From NCBI GenBank assembly GCA_004195025.1, contig SGBB01000002.1, positions 1 through 64,000 of the forward strand: a stretch of 64,000 bases of DNA, written 5' to 3'. Made by a program: the position numbers and the translations under genes. The notes under the pieces were generated by a model. That model saw only the letters and a list, made by a program, of their open reading frames with translations, was not told the DNA's origin and did no database searches. Numbering within the stretch: the first letter of the stretch is position 1; each line of letters starts with the position of its first letter. Shown here in pieces: positions 53,660-63,477 of the stretch. Source of the stretch: Candidatus Acidulidesulfobacter diazotrophicus. Its GTDB lineage: Bacteria; SZUA-79; Acidulodesulfobacterales; Acidulodesulfobacteraceae.

Positions 53660-54496
53660 ATGAGAAAAATGAATAATACGGAATCTGAAAATAATGAATA
53701 TTTTTATGTTTTTGTAGTTTCCGATTCAACGGGGGAAACTGCGGAAAAAGTTGTAAGAGCAGCCTTATCCCAGTTTGATGTCGGCAATGTGCGCCTGAAA
53801 AGATTTTTGCTTGTCGATTCTGCGCAAAAAATAAGAGAAATTATTACCGAAGCATCCGAAAAAAAAGCTATTATAATTTTTACTCTTGTAGAAGACGGAC
53901 TCAGAAACACAATGTTGTTAGAATCTAATAACAGCTCGGTAGTCAGTATTGATATTATCGGACCTGTCCTAAATTCTATTTCAACGGTTCTGAATAAATC
54001 GCCTGAACGGAAACCTGGTCTTATTCACAGGATTAACGACGAATATTTTAAAAGGGTAGATGCTCTTGAATTTGCCGTAAAGCATGATGACGGTCAGAGA
54101 ATAGACGAGATTGGAGATGCCGACGCTTTAGTGCTTGGAATATCAAGGACATCAAAAACTCCGCTTTGTCTGTTTTTAGCGCAAAGGGGTTTTAAGGCGG
54201 CAAATATTCCGATAATTGATCATCAGGAAATAAACGAATCGGTTTATAATATTCCTAAAGAAAAAATATTTGGTTTAATTTCAAATCCCGAAAGAATACT
54301 CAGTTTGAGAAAAGAGAGACTCAAAAGAATGGGAATCCCTTTTTCTTCAGACTATGTCATAAAAGAATCAATTGAAGAAGAAATTGAATATTCTAAAGAA
54401 ATTTTTACAAAACTCGGTATTCATTTTATTGATGTTACGGATAAATCCATTGAAGAAGTTGCCGCGGATATAATATCATCTATAAACAATAAATAA
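53660..54496 (+). CDS. PEP synthase / pyruvate phosphate dikinase regulatory protein
   Basis: 278 residues. A bifunctional kinase and phosphorylase (DUF299 family) that inactivates and reactivates PEP synthase or PPDK. FYVFVVSDSTGETAEKVVRAALSQF, GPVLNSISTVLNKSPERKPGLIHRINDEYFKRVDALEFAVKHDDG and the P-loop-like DADALVLGISRTSKTPLCLFLAQRGFKAANIPI are diagnostic. Neither target enzyme is in the window, but pyruvate kinase is at 4173. Probably co-transcribed with the rhodanese gene. Confidence 0.93.
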   Translation: MRKMNNTESENNEYFYVFVVSDSTGETAEKVVRAALSQFDVGNVRLKRFLLVDSAQKIREIITEASEKKAIIIFTLVEDGLRNTMLLESNNSSVVSIDIIGPVLNSISTVLNKSPERKPGLIHRINDEYFKRVDALEFAVKHDDGQRIDEIGDADALVLGISRTSKTPLCLFLAQRGFKAANIPIIDHQEINESVYNIPKEKIFGLISNPERILSLRKERLKRMGIPFSSDYVIKESIEEEIEYSKEIFTKLGIHFIDVTDKSIEEVAADIISSINNK

Positions 54497-54540
54497 TAAT
54501 AAATAAATTGTTTGATTGCAAAAAAGGGGAATAAAAATTA

Positions 54541-55890
54541 ATGGATTTTGATAAAGTTGTGTCTATGGCTCAAGATTTTGCCGAAAAGAAAGGTTTGGAA
54601 TTTGAAATTTATTTATTCGATGCTAAAATCTTAAAGATGGAAGCTGAAAATTCTAATATATCAAATTATACCGACGCTATATCAAATGGATTTTCATTAA
54701 GATTAAAAAAAGAAGACAAAATAAGTTTTTCATATTGTTCGGGTTTAGATGAAGAAAAAGTCGTTAATTCATTTAATAACGGTTTTAATTTAATCGGATT
54801 GACAGAGAGCAACGGAGATATTTCTTTTAGCAGCGCAAAAATTGATAAAAATAATTTATATGAAAATAATTTAGGCATTTATAGCGATAATTTTTTTAAT
54901 ATAGATATAGAAACTAAAAAAAATAATCTTATTGAGATGGAGAATATAGCCTATTCTTTTGATAAAAGAATATATAAAGTAGATAAACCTTCTTACAGCG
55001 AAGTTCTTATTGCTAAACGGTTAGCCAACTCTAACAGTATTGATTTATCTTCAAAGAAAACTCATTACGAGATTTTTCTATCGGCTGCTTCAAAAAATAA
55101 TGATGAAAATGCTTCAGGTTTTGATTTTGATGCTTCTTTCGAGTTTGGTTCTCTAAAATTTAAGAAAGTGGCTATGAACGGAGCTAAAAAGGCTGTAGAT
55201 CAGCTTGGAGCAAGGATTATAGAAAGCGGAAAATATAATGTTCTTTTTGACAATATAACATCCTCGGAATTACTGTCAATCTTAAAACAATCTTTTTACG
55301 CAAGCAGCGTCTATAAGAAAAAATCATTGCTTGACGGAAAAATAGATTCTAAAGTCTTATCTGAAAAATTAACTATAATAGACGACGGAACACTTTTTGG
55401 CGGTTATGGAACCGATATTTTTGACGGTGAAGGAACTGCAATGCAAAAAAAGTTTCTATGTCTTAACGGAGTTATAAAAACTTTTTTATACGATATTGAA
55501 TATGCTAATAAGTTTCAAGTTAAGTCAACAGGAAATTCGCGCCGTTCATCCCATAAGGAACTCCCGGAATTGGGAGCGACTAATTTTTTTATAGAAAACG
55601 GTAAAAAACCTTTTATAGATGTTGTGAGTTCTATAAAAAACGGATTGTACATAACCGAACTGATGGGTCTTCATATGGCAAAACCTTATACAGGCGAATT
55701 TTCTCTTGGCGCTTCCGGTTTTTATGTAAAAAACGGTCAGATAGACTTCCCTATTAAAGGCATAGTTATAAGCGGCAATATAATAAATCTTTTTAATAAT
55801 ATTGTTGAAATTGCAGATGATATCCGTTTTTTCGGGACTATCGGCTCGCCTTCAATTTTAATTGATGATGTTCAGATATCGGGTAAATAA
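54541..55890 (+). CDS. pmbA: TldE/PmbA-family metalloprotease subunit
   Basis: 449 residues. The TldD/TldE pair is a metal-dependent protease that matures some modified peptides. Features: N-terminal VSMAQDFAEKKGLEFEIYLF, and C-terminal TGNSRRSSHKELPELGATNFFIENG, ELMGLHMAKPYTGEFSLGASGFYVKNG and IVISGNIINLFNNIVEIADDIRFFGTIGSPSILI, all typical of PmbA. No HEXXH motif, as expected for the E subunit; its TldD partner is not in the window. It ends 3 bp before secA. Confidence 0.93.
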   Translation: MDFDKVVSMAQDFAEKKGLEFEIYLFDAKILKMEAENSNISNYTDAISNGFSLRLKKEDKISFSYCSGLDEEKVVNSFNNGFNLIGLTESNGDISFSSAKIDKNNLYENNLGIYSDNFFNIDIETKKNNLIEMENIAYSFDKRIYKVDKPSYSEVLIAKRLANSNSIDLSSKKTHYEIFLSAASKNNDENASGFDFDASFEFGSLKFKKVAMNGAKKAVDQLGARIIESGKYNVLFDNITSSELLSILKQSFYASSVYKKKSLLDGKIDSKVLSEKLTIIDDGTLFGGYGTDIFDGEGTAMQKKFLCLNGVIKTFLYDIEYANKFQVKSTGNSRRSSHKELPELGATNFFIENGKKPFIDVVSSIKNGLYITELMGLHMAKPYTGEFSLGASGFYVKNGQIDFPIKGIVISGNIINLFNNIVEIADDIRFFGTIGSPSILIDDVQISGK

Positions 55891-55893
55891 AAT

Positions 55894-58503
55894 ATGGCTA
55901 TGAATTTGCTTAAACAAATATTCGGTACAAGCAATCAAAGGGAAATAAATAGAATAAGACCTATAATTGAACAAATAAATTCTCTTGAAGAGAAATACAC
56001 TGCTTTTACAGATGACGAAATTAAAGGGGCAACTCTTAAGTTTAAAGAAATTTTTAAAGATTTAACAGATGAAGAGCAGGATAAAAAATTAAATGAAATA
56101 TTGCCCGATGCTTTTGCGATAGCAAGAGAAGCATCTAAAAGAGCATTAAAAATGCGGCCTTTTGATGTTCAGCTTATCGGCGGAATAGTGCTTCATCGCG
56201 GTAAAATAGCGGAAATGACGACAGGTGAAGGAAAGACCTTAGTTGCCGTACTCCCCGCTTATCTTAACAGTCTTACGCAAAGAGGCGTTCATGTAATCAC
56301 CGTTAACGACTATCTTGCAAAAAGAGATTCTGAATGGATGGGAAAGGCTTATAATTTATTAGGATTAAGCGTCGGGGTTATCACTAACGATTTAAGCGAT
56401 GAAGATAGAAAAAAGGCTTATTGCTGCGATATTACTTACGGAACTAACAATGAATTCGGCTTTGATTATTTGAGAGATAATATGAAATATTCGCTTGACG
56501 ATTATGTTCAGCGCGAACTAAATTATGTTATAGTGGACGAAGTAGATTCCGTTCTCATAGATGAAGCAAGAACTCCTTTGATAATTTCAGGCGAAGCCGA
56601 AGAGATAACCGAGATGTACTATAAAGTTAATAGAGCAGTTGCGTTCTTAAAAGAAAATGAAGATTATACCGTTGATGAAAAACTTAAAACGGCTATTCTA
56701 ACGGAAAGCGGTATTGAAAGGATTGAAGAAACATTAAACATTAAAAATCTTTATGACCCAAGATACCTTGAAACTCTCCATGCCGTTAATCAGGCTCTCA
56801 GGGCTCGCGCATGCTATTCTAAAGATGTAGATTATGTAGTAAAAGACAATGAGATTGTTATTGTTGACGAATTTACGGGAAGACTTATGACCGGCAGACG
56901 TTTTGGGGAAGGGCTACATCAAGCTATTGAAGCCAAAGAAAATCTTACCGTTCAGGGAGAAAACCAAACTCTTGCAACTATAACATTTCAGAATTTTTTC
57001 AGAATATATAGAAAACTTGCAGGTATGACGGGAACTGCCGATACGGAAGCCGAAGAATTTAAAAAAATTTATAATCTTGATGTAGCAATTATTCCGACAA
57101 ATAAGCCTATGGCAAGGAAGGATTATTCAGACCTTGTTTTTGCTACCGACAATGAAAAATTTTCAGCCGTTGCCGATGAAATTGCAGAATTATATAAAAA
57201 AACCCAGCCTGTTTTAGTTGGAACCGTCTCAATTGAAAAGTCTGAAAAATTAAGCATTTTGCTGAAAAAAAGAGGAATACCGCATGCCGTTTTAAATGCT
57301 AAAAACCATCTTAAAGAAGCTCAAATTATCGCTGCGGCAGGCCAAAGAAAATCGGTTACAATATCTACAAATATGGCAGGAAGAGGTACCGATATTGTTC
57401 TTGGCGACGGCGTTGTTGAACTTGGCGGTTTACATGTTATAGGAACGGAAAGGCATGAGGCAAGAAGAATAGACAACCAGTTAAGAGGAAGATCGGGAAG
57501 ACAAGGGGATATAGGCTCTTCAAGATTCTATGTTTCGTTGGAAGACGACCTTATGAGAATATTCGGCTCCGAGCGGCTGTCGCCGTTTTTAGAAAAATTA
57601 GGGCTGAAAGACGGGCAGGCAATTGAACATCCTATGATATCAAAAGCAATAGAGAATGCTCAGAAGAAAGTTGAAGGGCATAATTTTGATATAAGAAAGA
57701 ACTTGATTGATTATGACAATGTTATGAATAAACAGAGGGAAATAATTTATTCTTACAGAAGAAAAATATTGCAGGCTGAAAATTTAGACGAGATGCATGA
57801 AGAAATTATTTCCGATACGGAAACAATATTAGAAAACTATTTTGATATTTATATACCCGTTAAAGAGCATAGTGAAAACTGGGATATAGAAGGACTTAAA
57901 AATATTATAAAGGCTGATATAGGCATTGATTTAAGTGCAGATAAGGCAACAGATAAAAAAGAAGACCAAATTGATGAAATTAAAAAATTAGACAGAAAAT
58001 CATTTTTTGAAAAAATTTTCACAGAAGTTAAAGAAAAACTTGATTTAAAACTCGGGGAATTTCCGGAAGAAGAAGCTCTTAATATAGAAAAAGCGTTATA
58101 CTTGCAAGCAATAGACAATATTTGGAAAGATTCTCTTACTTCATTGGAAGCTTTAAAGGAAGGGATAGGGCTTAGAGGCTATGCTCAGCAAAATCCTTTA
58201 ATAGAATATCAAAGAGAAGCTTACGAGCTTTTTATCAATATGCAAATACGCATGAAAGAAGAAGCTATTAATTCTATTGCCTCTATCCGGATAGAAGAGG
58301 ATATTACAGGAGAAGAGATTCTTGAAGGCGCCGGTTTTGGAGCAGGAAATATGATGCTGACGCACGGAAGTTTTATAGGCGAAGAAGATGAAAATACCGT
58401 CAAACAAAAACCTATAGTAAAATCTAAAAAAATAGGCAGAAATGAACCTTGTCCATGCGGAAGCGGAAAAAAATATAAAAATTGTCACGGTAAAAATTTA
58501 TAA
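55894..58503 (+). CDS. secA: Preprotein translocase ATPase SecA
   Basis: 869 residues. Motor that drives secreted proteins through Sec[21 protein letters not shown] (Walker A), [43 protein letters not shown] (Walker B), [13 protein letters not shown] and [16 protein letters not shown] are all present. The C-terminal [14 protein letters not shown] zinc motif (SEC-C), which binds SecB or ribosomes, is intact. Follows pmbA by 3 bp, so probably co-transcribed. Confidence 0.98.
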   Translation: MAMNLLKQIFGTSNQREINRIRPIIEQINSLEEKYTAFTDDEIKGATLKFKEIFKDLTDEEQDKKLNEILPDAFAIAREASKRALKMRPFDVQLIGGIVLHRGKIAEMTTGEGKTLVAVLPAYLNSLTQRGVHVITVNDYLAKRDSEWMGKAYNLLGLSVGVITNDLSDEDRKKAYCCDITYGTNNEFGFDYLRDNMKYSLDDYVQRELNYVIVDEVDSVLIDEARTPLIISGEAEEITEMYYKVNRAVAFLKENEDYTVDEKLKTAILTESGIERIEETLNIKNLYDPRYLETLHAVNQALRARACYSKDVDYVVKDNEIVIVDEFTGRLMTGRRFGEGLHQAIEAKENLTVQGENQTLATITFQNFFRIYRKLAGMTGTADTEAEEFKKIYNLDVAIIPTNKPMARKDYSDLVFATDNEKFSAVADEIAELYKKTQPVLVGTVSIEKSEKLSILLKKRGIPHAVLNAKNHLKEAQIIAAAGQRKSVTISTNMAGRGTDIVLGDGVVELGGLHVIGTERHEARRIDNQLRGRSGRQGDIGSSRFYVSLEDDLMRIFGSERLSPFLEKLGLKDGQAIEHPMISKAIENAQKKVEGHNFDIRKNLIDYDNVMNKQREIIYSYRRKILQAENLDEMHEEIISDTETILENYFDIYIPVKEHSENWDIEGLKNIIKADIGIDLSADKATDKKEDQIDEIKKLDRKSFFEKIFTEVKEKLDLKLGEFPEEEALNIEKALYLQAIDNIWKDSLTSLEALKEGIGLRGYAQQNPLIEYQREAYELFINMQIRMKEEAINSIASIRIEEDITGEEILEGAGFGAGNMMLTHGSFIGEEDENTVKQKPIVKSKKIGRNEPCPCGSGKKYKNCHGKNL

Positions 58504-58614
58504 ACCAACATATAAATAATTATGCATTTAAGGTGATTATAATATTTATAATGTAATGTAATTTGAACAATTTAATGTTTATAATTTGTAATATTATTAT
58601 TTAAATAAAAGTTT

Positions 58615-59874
58615 ATGAAAATAGAAAATTATCTTTTTTCGGCAAAGGCTTCAGGATTAAAGAAAAACGGACAGCTTGATTTGGCTTTGATTTTTTCTAA
58701 GATACCTTTAAGGGTAAGCGCCGTGTTTACAAAAAATAAAATTAAAGCTGCCCCCGTAATATTGTCTAAAAAAAATTCAAAAAATATTATAAGAGCCATA
58801 ATAGTCAACTCAGGCAATGCTAATGCATGCAACGGATTAGACGGCGTTAAAGATGCTAAAAAAGTTATGTCCATTGCGTCTAAAGCTTTAAATATTAAAG
58901 AAGACAATATTTTAATATGTTCAACAGGCGTAATAGGCGAAAGGTTAGATACATCAAAAATAGAACATGTTTTTCCCGAATTAATAAAATCATTGTCCGA
59001 AGACACGGCTGAAGAGACTGCAAGGTCAATAATGACGACAGATACATTTCCTAAAATATTTGTTAAAAGTATAACCATAAATAATACAAATTATCATATA
59101 TTAGGCATGGCGAAAGGTTCAGGCATGATAATGCCCAACATGGCTACTATGCTTGCTTTTATTTTTACAGACTTGCCGATAAAAAAAAGTTTAGGAGATT
59201 CTTTATTTAAAGAATGCATTAAATATTCTTTTAATTCTATAACAGTGGACGGGGATACTTCAACAAACGACACGGCATTTTTTTTATATCCGGATGCGGA
59301 TACTAATTTTGATAATAGCAATAATAGCAAGATAAATAATAATATCGGCGATTTTCCTTACCCTGCAGGTTCCAACGATGATATTTTCATTGGAATTACG
59401 GAAAAAGACGTCAGCTATGACATTATAAAAGATTCAGTCAGAGACGTATGCTTCAATCTTGCAAAAATGATTGCGGAGGACGGCGAAGGCGCTACTAAAT
59501 TTATATCCGTTGAAGTTGTAAATGCGTATAGCGAATCGGCGGCAAAAAAAATAGCATTTTCTGTTGCAAATTCTCCTTTAGTTAAAACAGCTATCGCAGG
59601 CGAAGATTTAAACTGGGGCAGAATAATGATGGCGATAGGAAAAGCTTCCGCAAGAATAAAGCCTAATTATATTGATATTTATATTAACAATTTTAAAATT
59701 GTAGAAAATTCAAAGTCATTAGGATTTATAGGCATTGAGAATGAAAAAAAAATTATGTCTCCAAAAGAAATAAATATTAAGATTGATTTAAAATGCGGAC
59801 CTGCGCTCTTTAAGGTTTTAACATGTGATTTTACAAAAGAATATATAAATATTAATGCATCTTACAGATCTTAA
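58615..59874 (+). CDS. argJ: Ornithine acetyltransferase / N-acetylglutamate synthase ArgJ
   Basis: 419 residues. Transfers acetyl from N-acetylornithine to glutamate in arginine synthesis; may also use acetyl-CoA. KGSGMIMPNMATMLAFIFTD carries the self-cleavage site between A177 and T178, which splits the protein into two subunits. IVNSGNANACNG, TVDGDTSTNDTAFF, DGEGATKFISVEV and GEDLNWGRIMMAIGKA are typical. A short Asn/Ser-rich insert lies near 235-250. Start lacks a strong ribosome site. Confidence 0.96.
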   Translation: MKIENYLFSAKASGLKKNGQLDLALIFSKIPLRVSAVFTKNKIKAAPVILSKKNSKNIIRAIIVNSGNANACNGLDGVKDAKKVMSIASKALNIKEDNILICSTGVIGERLDTSKIEHVFPELIKSLSEDTAEETARSIMTTDTFPKIFVKSITINNTNYHILGMAKGSGMIMPNMATMLAFIFTDLPIKKSLGDSLFKECIKYSFNSITVDGDTSTNDTAFFLYPDADTNFDNSNNSKINNNIGDFPYPAGSNDDIFIGITEKDVSYDIIKDSVRDVCFNLAKMIAEDGEGATKFISVEVVNAYSESAAKKIAFSVANSPLVKTAIAGEDLNWGRIMMAIGKASARIKPNYIDIYINNFKIVENSKSLGFIGIENEKKIMSPKEINIKIDLKCGPALFKVLTCDFTKEYININASYRS

Positions 59875-59939
59875 TAAAACAATTGGGATTATTTTAACTT
59901 CTTCAAAATGCGAATTTGTAATATTTTGATTTTATACAT

Positions 59940-60656
59940 ATGAAAATTCCCGTATTATACTATCATAAAATAGATTATCCCAAAAATACCGCAATTTTAA
60001 AAGGTCTATATGTTAAACCGGAACAGTTTAAATTTCAGATGAAAGTTTTAAAAATTTTAGGCTACCGCACTATTTCGCCGCATGAACTTCTTCTATTTAT
60101 TAAAGGTCATAAATTGCCTTTTAAAAAACCTGTTTTAATAACATTTGACGACGGCTATAAAAATAATTATACTTATGCTTATCCTATTTTAAAAAATTTG
60201 GGTTTTACCGCTACTATATTTATAAGTTCTGGATATATAGGTAAAACAAATGCTGTTATGGAACAAAACGGAAAAGAAAAGCAGCCCGAAAATTTTTTGG
60301 ATAAAAAAGATATTATTGAAATGTCCGACAATGGAATCACAATAGCTTCTCACGGTATCAATCATTATTTTCTTGATAGTTTAGACGATGACGGGATTCT
60401 TACGGGAGAGCTTTTAGCTTCTAAAGCAATACTTGAAGATTTAACGGGAAAAAAAATTGAATTTTTTTCGTATCCCTACGGAGCTTATAATGCAAAAGTT
60501 ATGAGAGAAGTAAAAAACGCCGGATATAAAGGAGCATTTACTACAAACAAAGGTAAAACTGCGGCAGGAGATAATTCATATGAATTAAAAAGAATATCCA
60601 TAAACGGACATAATAAAATTTTTAATTTTTTATACAAAATAATTTTCTTGCAATAA
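59940..60656 (+). CDS. Polysaccharide deacetylase (CE4) family protein
   Basis: 238 residues. NodB-like fold: PVLYYHKIDYPK, KPVLITFDDGYKNNYTYAYPIL (the DD pair), ITIASHGINHYFLDSL (the metal-binding H-x4-H), and FSYPYGAYNAKVMREVKNAGYKGAFTTNKG. No signal peptide, so it is either cytoplasmic or acts on a lipid-linked sugar. Likely role is N-deacetylation of a cell-surface or cell-wall sugar; the substrate is unknown. Start at 59940 has no clear ribosome site. Confidence 0.88.
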   Translation: MKIPVLYYHKIDYPKNTAILKGLYVKPEQFKFQMKVLKILGYRTISPHELLLFIKGHKLPFKKPVLITFDDGYKNNYTYAYPILKNLGFTATIFISSGYIGKTNAVMEQNGKEKQPENFLDKKDIIEMSDNGITIASHGINHYFLDSLDDDGILTGELLASKAILEDLTGKKIEFFSYPYGAYNAKVMREVKNAGYKGAFTTNKGKTAAGDNSYELKRISINGHNKIFNFLYKIIFLQ

Positions 60657-60830
60657 TTCAATAAAAATGATAAAAAGTTATGTTTAGGTAAAAAAAAATC
60701 AAATAAACCGTATCCGTTTATTATTTGTGCTTGATTTTAATTTTATTAATTAATAGATTAATTTTAATAAATTAATGAAAATTTAATAAATAAATATAAA
60801 CGGAGAGAACAAAGCACAAAGGAGAAAAAC

Positions 60831-61703
60831 ATGCCATTTACAGTTACAATTAAACAGTTGTTGGAATCGGGGGTTCATTTCGGACACCAGACAAAAAGAT
60901 GGAACCCTAAAATGAAGCCGTATATCTATGGCGCAAGGAACGGGATTTATATTATAGACCTTCAAAATTCTCTTCCCTATTTAAAATCTGCATACGAAAA
61001 AATAGTTGAGATTACTAAAAACGGGGGTATAATTCTTTTTGTAGGAACAAAAAAGCAGGGTGTTTCAATAATAACCGAAGAAGCTTCGAGATGCGGTATG
61101 CCTTATGTTACAGAAAGATGGCTTGGCGGTATGCTGACTAATTTTTCAACAATTAAATATTCTATCGTAAGATTAAATGAACTTGAAGCTTTAAAAAATT
61201 CCGAAGAATTTTCAAAATTTACAAAAAAAGAAATGGGAAGAATGGACAGAGATATAGAAAAACTTCAAAAAGTTCTAAGCGGTATAAGATATATGAACAA
61301 GATACCTGATGGACTGTTTATAGTAGATACAAACCGCGAAGAAATAGCGGTTAAAGAAGCAAATAGATTAAATATTCCGATAATCGGAATGGTTGATACC
61401 AATGCGGACCCTGCCCCTGTTGATTATATTATTCCGGGAAATGACGATGCTATAAGGTCTATAAAGCTAATAGTAAGCATTATAGCCGATGCCGTTATAG
61501 AAGGTAAATCAATGCATGAGGCAAAACTTAACAAAACAAAAAATTCCGAAACGCCTATCGCCGATATTAACGAACAAACTTTTATGCAGAATAATGAAAA
61601 TGAATCGGCAAATAATAATACTACTAATACGGAAAATAATGATGCGCCGACGGTTCAACCTGCTAAAACAGTTATACCGGAAGAGCTTAATGTAGTATCG
61701 TAA
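60831..61703 (+). CDS. rpsB: 30S ribosomal protein S2
   Basis: 290 residues. IKQLLESGVHFGHQTKRWNPKMKPYIYGARNGIYIIDL, VGTKKQGVSIITEEASRCGMPYVTERWLGGMLTNFSTIK and DGLFIVDTNREEIAVKEANRLNIPIIGMVDTNADP are diagnostic. The C-terminus is extended by about 55 residues of Asn/Glu/Thr-rich sequence. AAAGGAG precedes the ATG. Normally followed directly by tsf, but a MITE-like element and 340 bp intervene here. Confidence 0.98.
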   Translation: MPFTVTIKQLLESGVHFGHQTKRWNPKMKPYIYGARNGIYIIDLQNSLPYLKSAYEKIVEITKNGGIILFVGTKKQGVSIITEEASRCGMPYVTERWLGGMLTNFSTIKYSIVRLNELEALKNSEEFSKFTKKEMGRMDRDIEKLQKVLSGIRYMNKIPDGLFIVDTNREEIAVKEANRLNIPIIGMVDTNADPAPVDYIIPGNDDAIRSIKLIVSIIADAVIEGKSMHEAKLNKTKNSETPIADINEQTFMQNNENESANNNTTNTENNDAPTVQPAKTVIPEELNVVS

Positions 61704-61711
61704 ATTATAAA

Positions 61712-61960
61712 TTATAACCTTAATTCTTTGATAGAAATTTATTTTTTTGGATTCCCGTGTTGGCGGGAATGACTTAGAGAGGATTTATAGTTTCATCCGT
61801 CGGGCTTTATTCCTGTGCAGGCAGGAAAGCTCCGAAGATAGAAACGCATGTCGTCGTTTCTGTTCACGAGGCTATAAGCTGAGAGCGAAGCGGTCATCCA
61901 ATATTGCTTGTCATTGCAATATTATTAGGAGGTAGTTTCTATGAAAGGATTAAGGTATAA
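61712..61960. mobile_element. MITE-like element between rpsB and tsf
   Basis: The 340-bp rpsB-tsf spacer holds no gene but a 249-bp element. Its ends are inverted: TTATAACCTTAATTCTTTGA (61712-) and CTATGAAAGGATTAAGGTAT (61939-), with few mismatches over about 25 bp. The interior has facing GGATTCCCG/CGGGAATGAC, GGCTTTATTCCTGTGCAGG and GAGGCTATAAGCTGAGAGCG stretches; the last is shared with the elements at 13055 and 5783. No transposase. It sits inside what is normally a tight ribosomal operon, so it is either transcribed through or contributes a promoter/terminator. Confidence 0.8.
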
Positions 61961-62043
61961 AATAAATTATCTTATCTAATGTTATTCTATATTGTTGTAA
62001 TATAAAAATTCAAAATTATCTTTCAAAACGGAGGAAAATATAA

Positions 62044-62649
62044 TTGGAAAAGTCGCCTAATGTTGATGCAGGGCTTGTAAAAAATTTACGTTCCATGACA
62101 GGAGCAGGTTTTGTAGATTGCAAAAATGCTCTTGTAGAATCAAACGGAGATATTGATAAAGCCGTTGATGTGTTGAGGAAGAAAGGACTTGCAAGGGCTC
62201 AGAAAAAGGCTTCTCGGGAAACTAAAGAAGGATTAGTTTTTTCGTATATACATGCAGGCGGACGTATAGGCGTGCTTATAGAAATAAACTGCGAAACAGA
62301 TTTTGTAGCAAGAACAGATGAGTTTCACGAGCTTGCAAAAAATATTTCAATGCATATCGCAGCCGCGAATCCGTTATATTTAAAAAGAGACAATGTTTCC
62401 CCTGAAGTTATTGCAAAAGAACGTGAGATTTATAAAGAACAATTAATTTCAATGGATAAACCGCAAGCCGTAAAAGAAAAAATAGTAGACGGAAAATTAG
62501 ATAAATACTTACAGGAAGTATGCTTATATGAACAGCCGTTTATAAAAGATCCTTCTAAAAATATATCTTCTTTAATAGACGAAAATGTTGCAAAACTTGG
62601 AGAAAATATTATAGTTAAAAGATATGCAAGATATCAATTAGGCGAATAA
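62044..62649 (+). CDS. tsf: Elongation factor Ts
   Basis: 201 residues, TTG start at 62044 with CGGAGGA upstream. Nucleotide exchange factor for EF-Tu. VKNLRSMTGAGFVDCKNALVESNGDIDKAVDVLRKKGLARAQKKASRETKEG and GVLIEINCETDFVARTDEF are canonical. At 201 residues it is the short form common in several phyla, with a single core subdomain. It lies 4 bp before pyrH. Confidence 0.97.
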   Translation: MEKSPNVDAGLVKNLRSMTGAGFVDCKNALVESNGDIDKAVDVLRKKGLARAQKKASRETKEGLVFSYIHAGGRIGVLIEINCETDFVARTDEFHELAKNISMHIAAANPLYLKRDNVSPEVIAKEREIYKEQLISMDKPQAVKEKIVDGKLDKYLQEVCLYEQPFIKDPSKNISSLIDENVAKLGENIIVKRYARYQLGE

Positions 62650-62653
62650 ATAA

Positions 62654-63391
62654 ATGGATAATCGGCTTCCGTATAATCGTATTTTGCTTAAAGTCAGCGG
62701 AGAAGCGCTTGCAGGAGACAATGGCTGCGGCATTGACCCAAAGGTAATTTTTTTTGTTTCGCAAGAAATAAAATCTATTGCCGAACTCGGTATAGAAATT
62801 GCCGTAGTTATAGGCGGCGGTAATATATTCAGAGGATTTAGCTCATCCTCCAAAGGTCTGGGAATAGAAAGATCTTCCGCTGATTATATGGGTATGCTTG
62901 CAACCGTTATTAATGCGCTTGCTTTACAAGCGGGATTAGAGGATATCGGCGTCATATCAAGAGTTCAGTCCGCCATAACAATGCAGCAGGTTGCAGAACC
63001 TTATATAAGACGAAGAGCCATAAGGCATCTTGAAAAAAAAAGAATTGTTATTTTTGGAGCAGGAACGGGAAATCCTTATTTTACGACAGATACGGCTGCA
63101 TCTTTAAGAGCAATGGAAATACATGCGGATGTTATAATAAAGGCTACAAGAATTGACGGAGTTTACGATATGGACCCGATGATTCACAAAACTGCGCGTA
63201 AGTTTTCTAAATTATCGTATATTGATGTTTTAAACAAAAATTTAAAAGTTATGGATTCAACTTCAATTTCTATGTGTATGGATAATAATTTGCCGATTAT
63301 TGTATTTAATTTATTAACGGCGGGCAATTTGCTAAAAGTTGCAAAAGGAGATGAATCTATCGGAACCATTATTAATAAGAATAATCAATAA
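62654..63391 (+). CDS. pyrH: UMP kinase
   Basis: 245 residues. Phosphorylates UMP to UDP in pyrimidine synthesis. [90 protein letters not shown] and VDGVYDMDP-type IDGVYDMDP are family features. Part of rpsB-tsf-pyrH-frr, the common order. The ATG is 4 bp after the tsf stop. Confidence 0.98.
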   Translation: MDNRLPYNRILLKVSGEALAGDNGCGIDPKVIFFVSQEIKSIAELGIEIAVVIGGGNIFRGFSSSSKGLGIERSSADYMGMLATVINALALQAGLEDIGVISRVQSAITMQQVAEPYIRRRAIRHLEKKRIVIFGAGTGNPYFTTDTAASLRAMEIHADVIIKATRIDGVYDMDPMIHKTARKFSKLSYIDVLNKNLKVMDSTSISMCMDNNLPIIVFNLLTAGNLLKVAKGDESIGTIINKNNQ

Positions 63392-63477
63392 TAATTAATA
63401 ATAATTAAGAGTAGTAATAATATTGATAAAAATTTAAATAATTAAAATATATTATATATATTTAAAGGAATTACTCT

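Noticed and set aside
58629-59078. 149-residue ORF opposite argJ
   Set aside because: Antisense shadow of ArgJ; composition mirrors the real gene.
61747-61935. 62-residue ORF in the rpsB-tsf spacer
   Set aside because: Lies entirely in the palindromic interior of the MITE-like element; composition and sequence follow the repeat, not a protein family.
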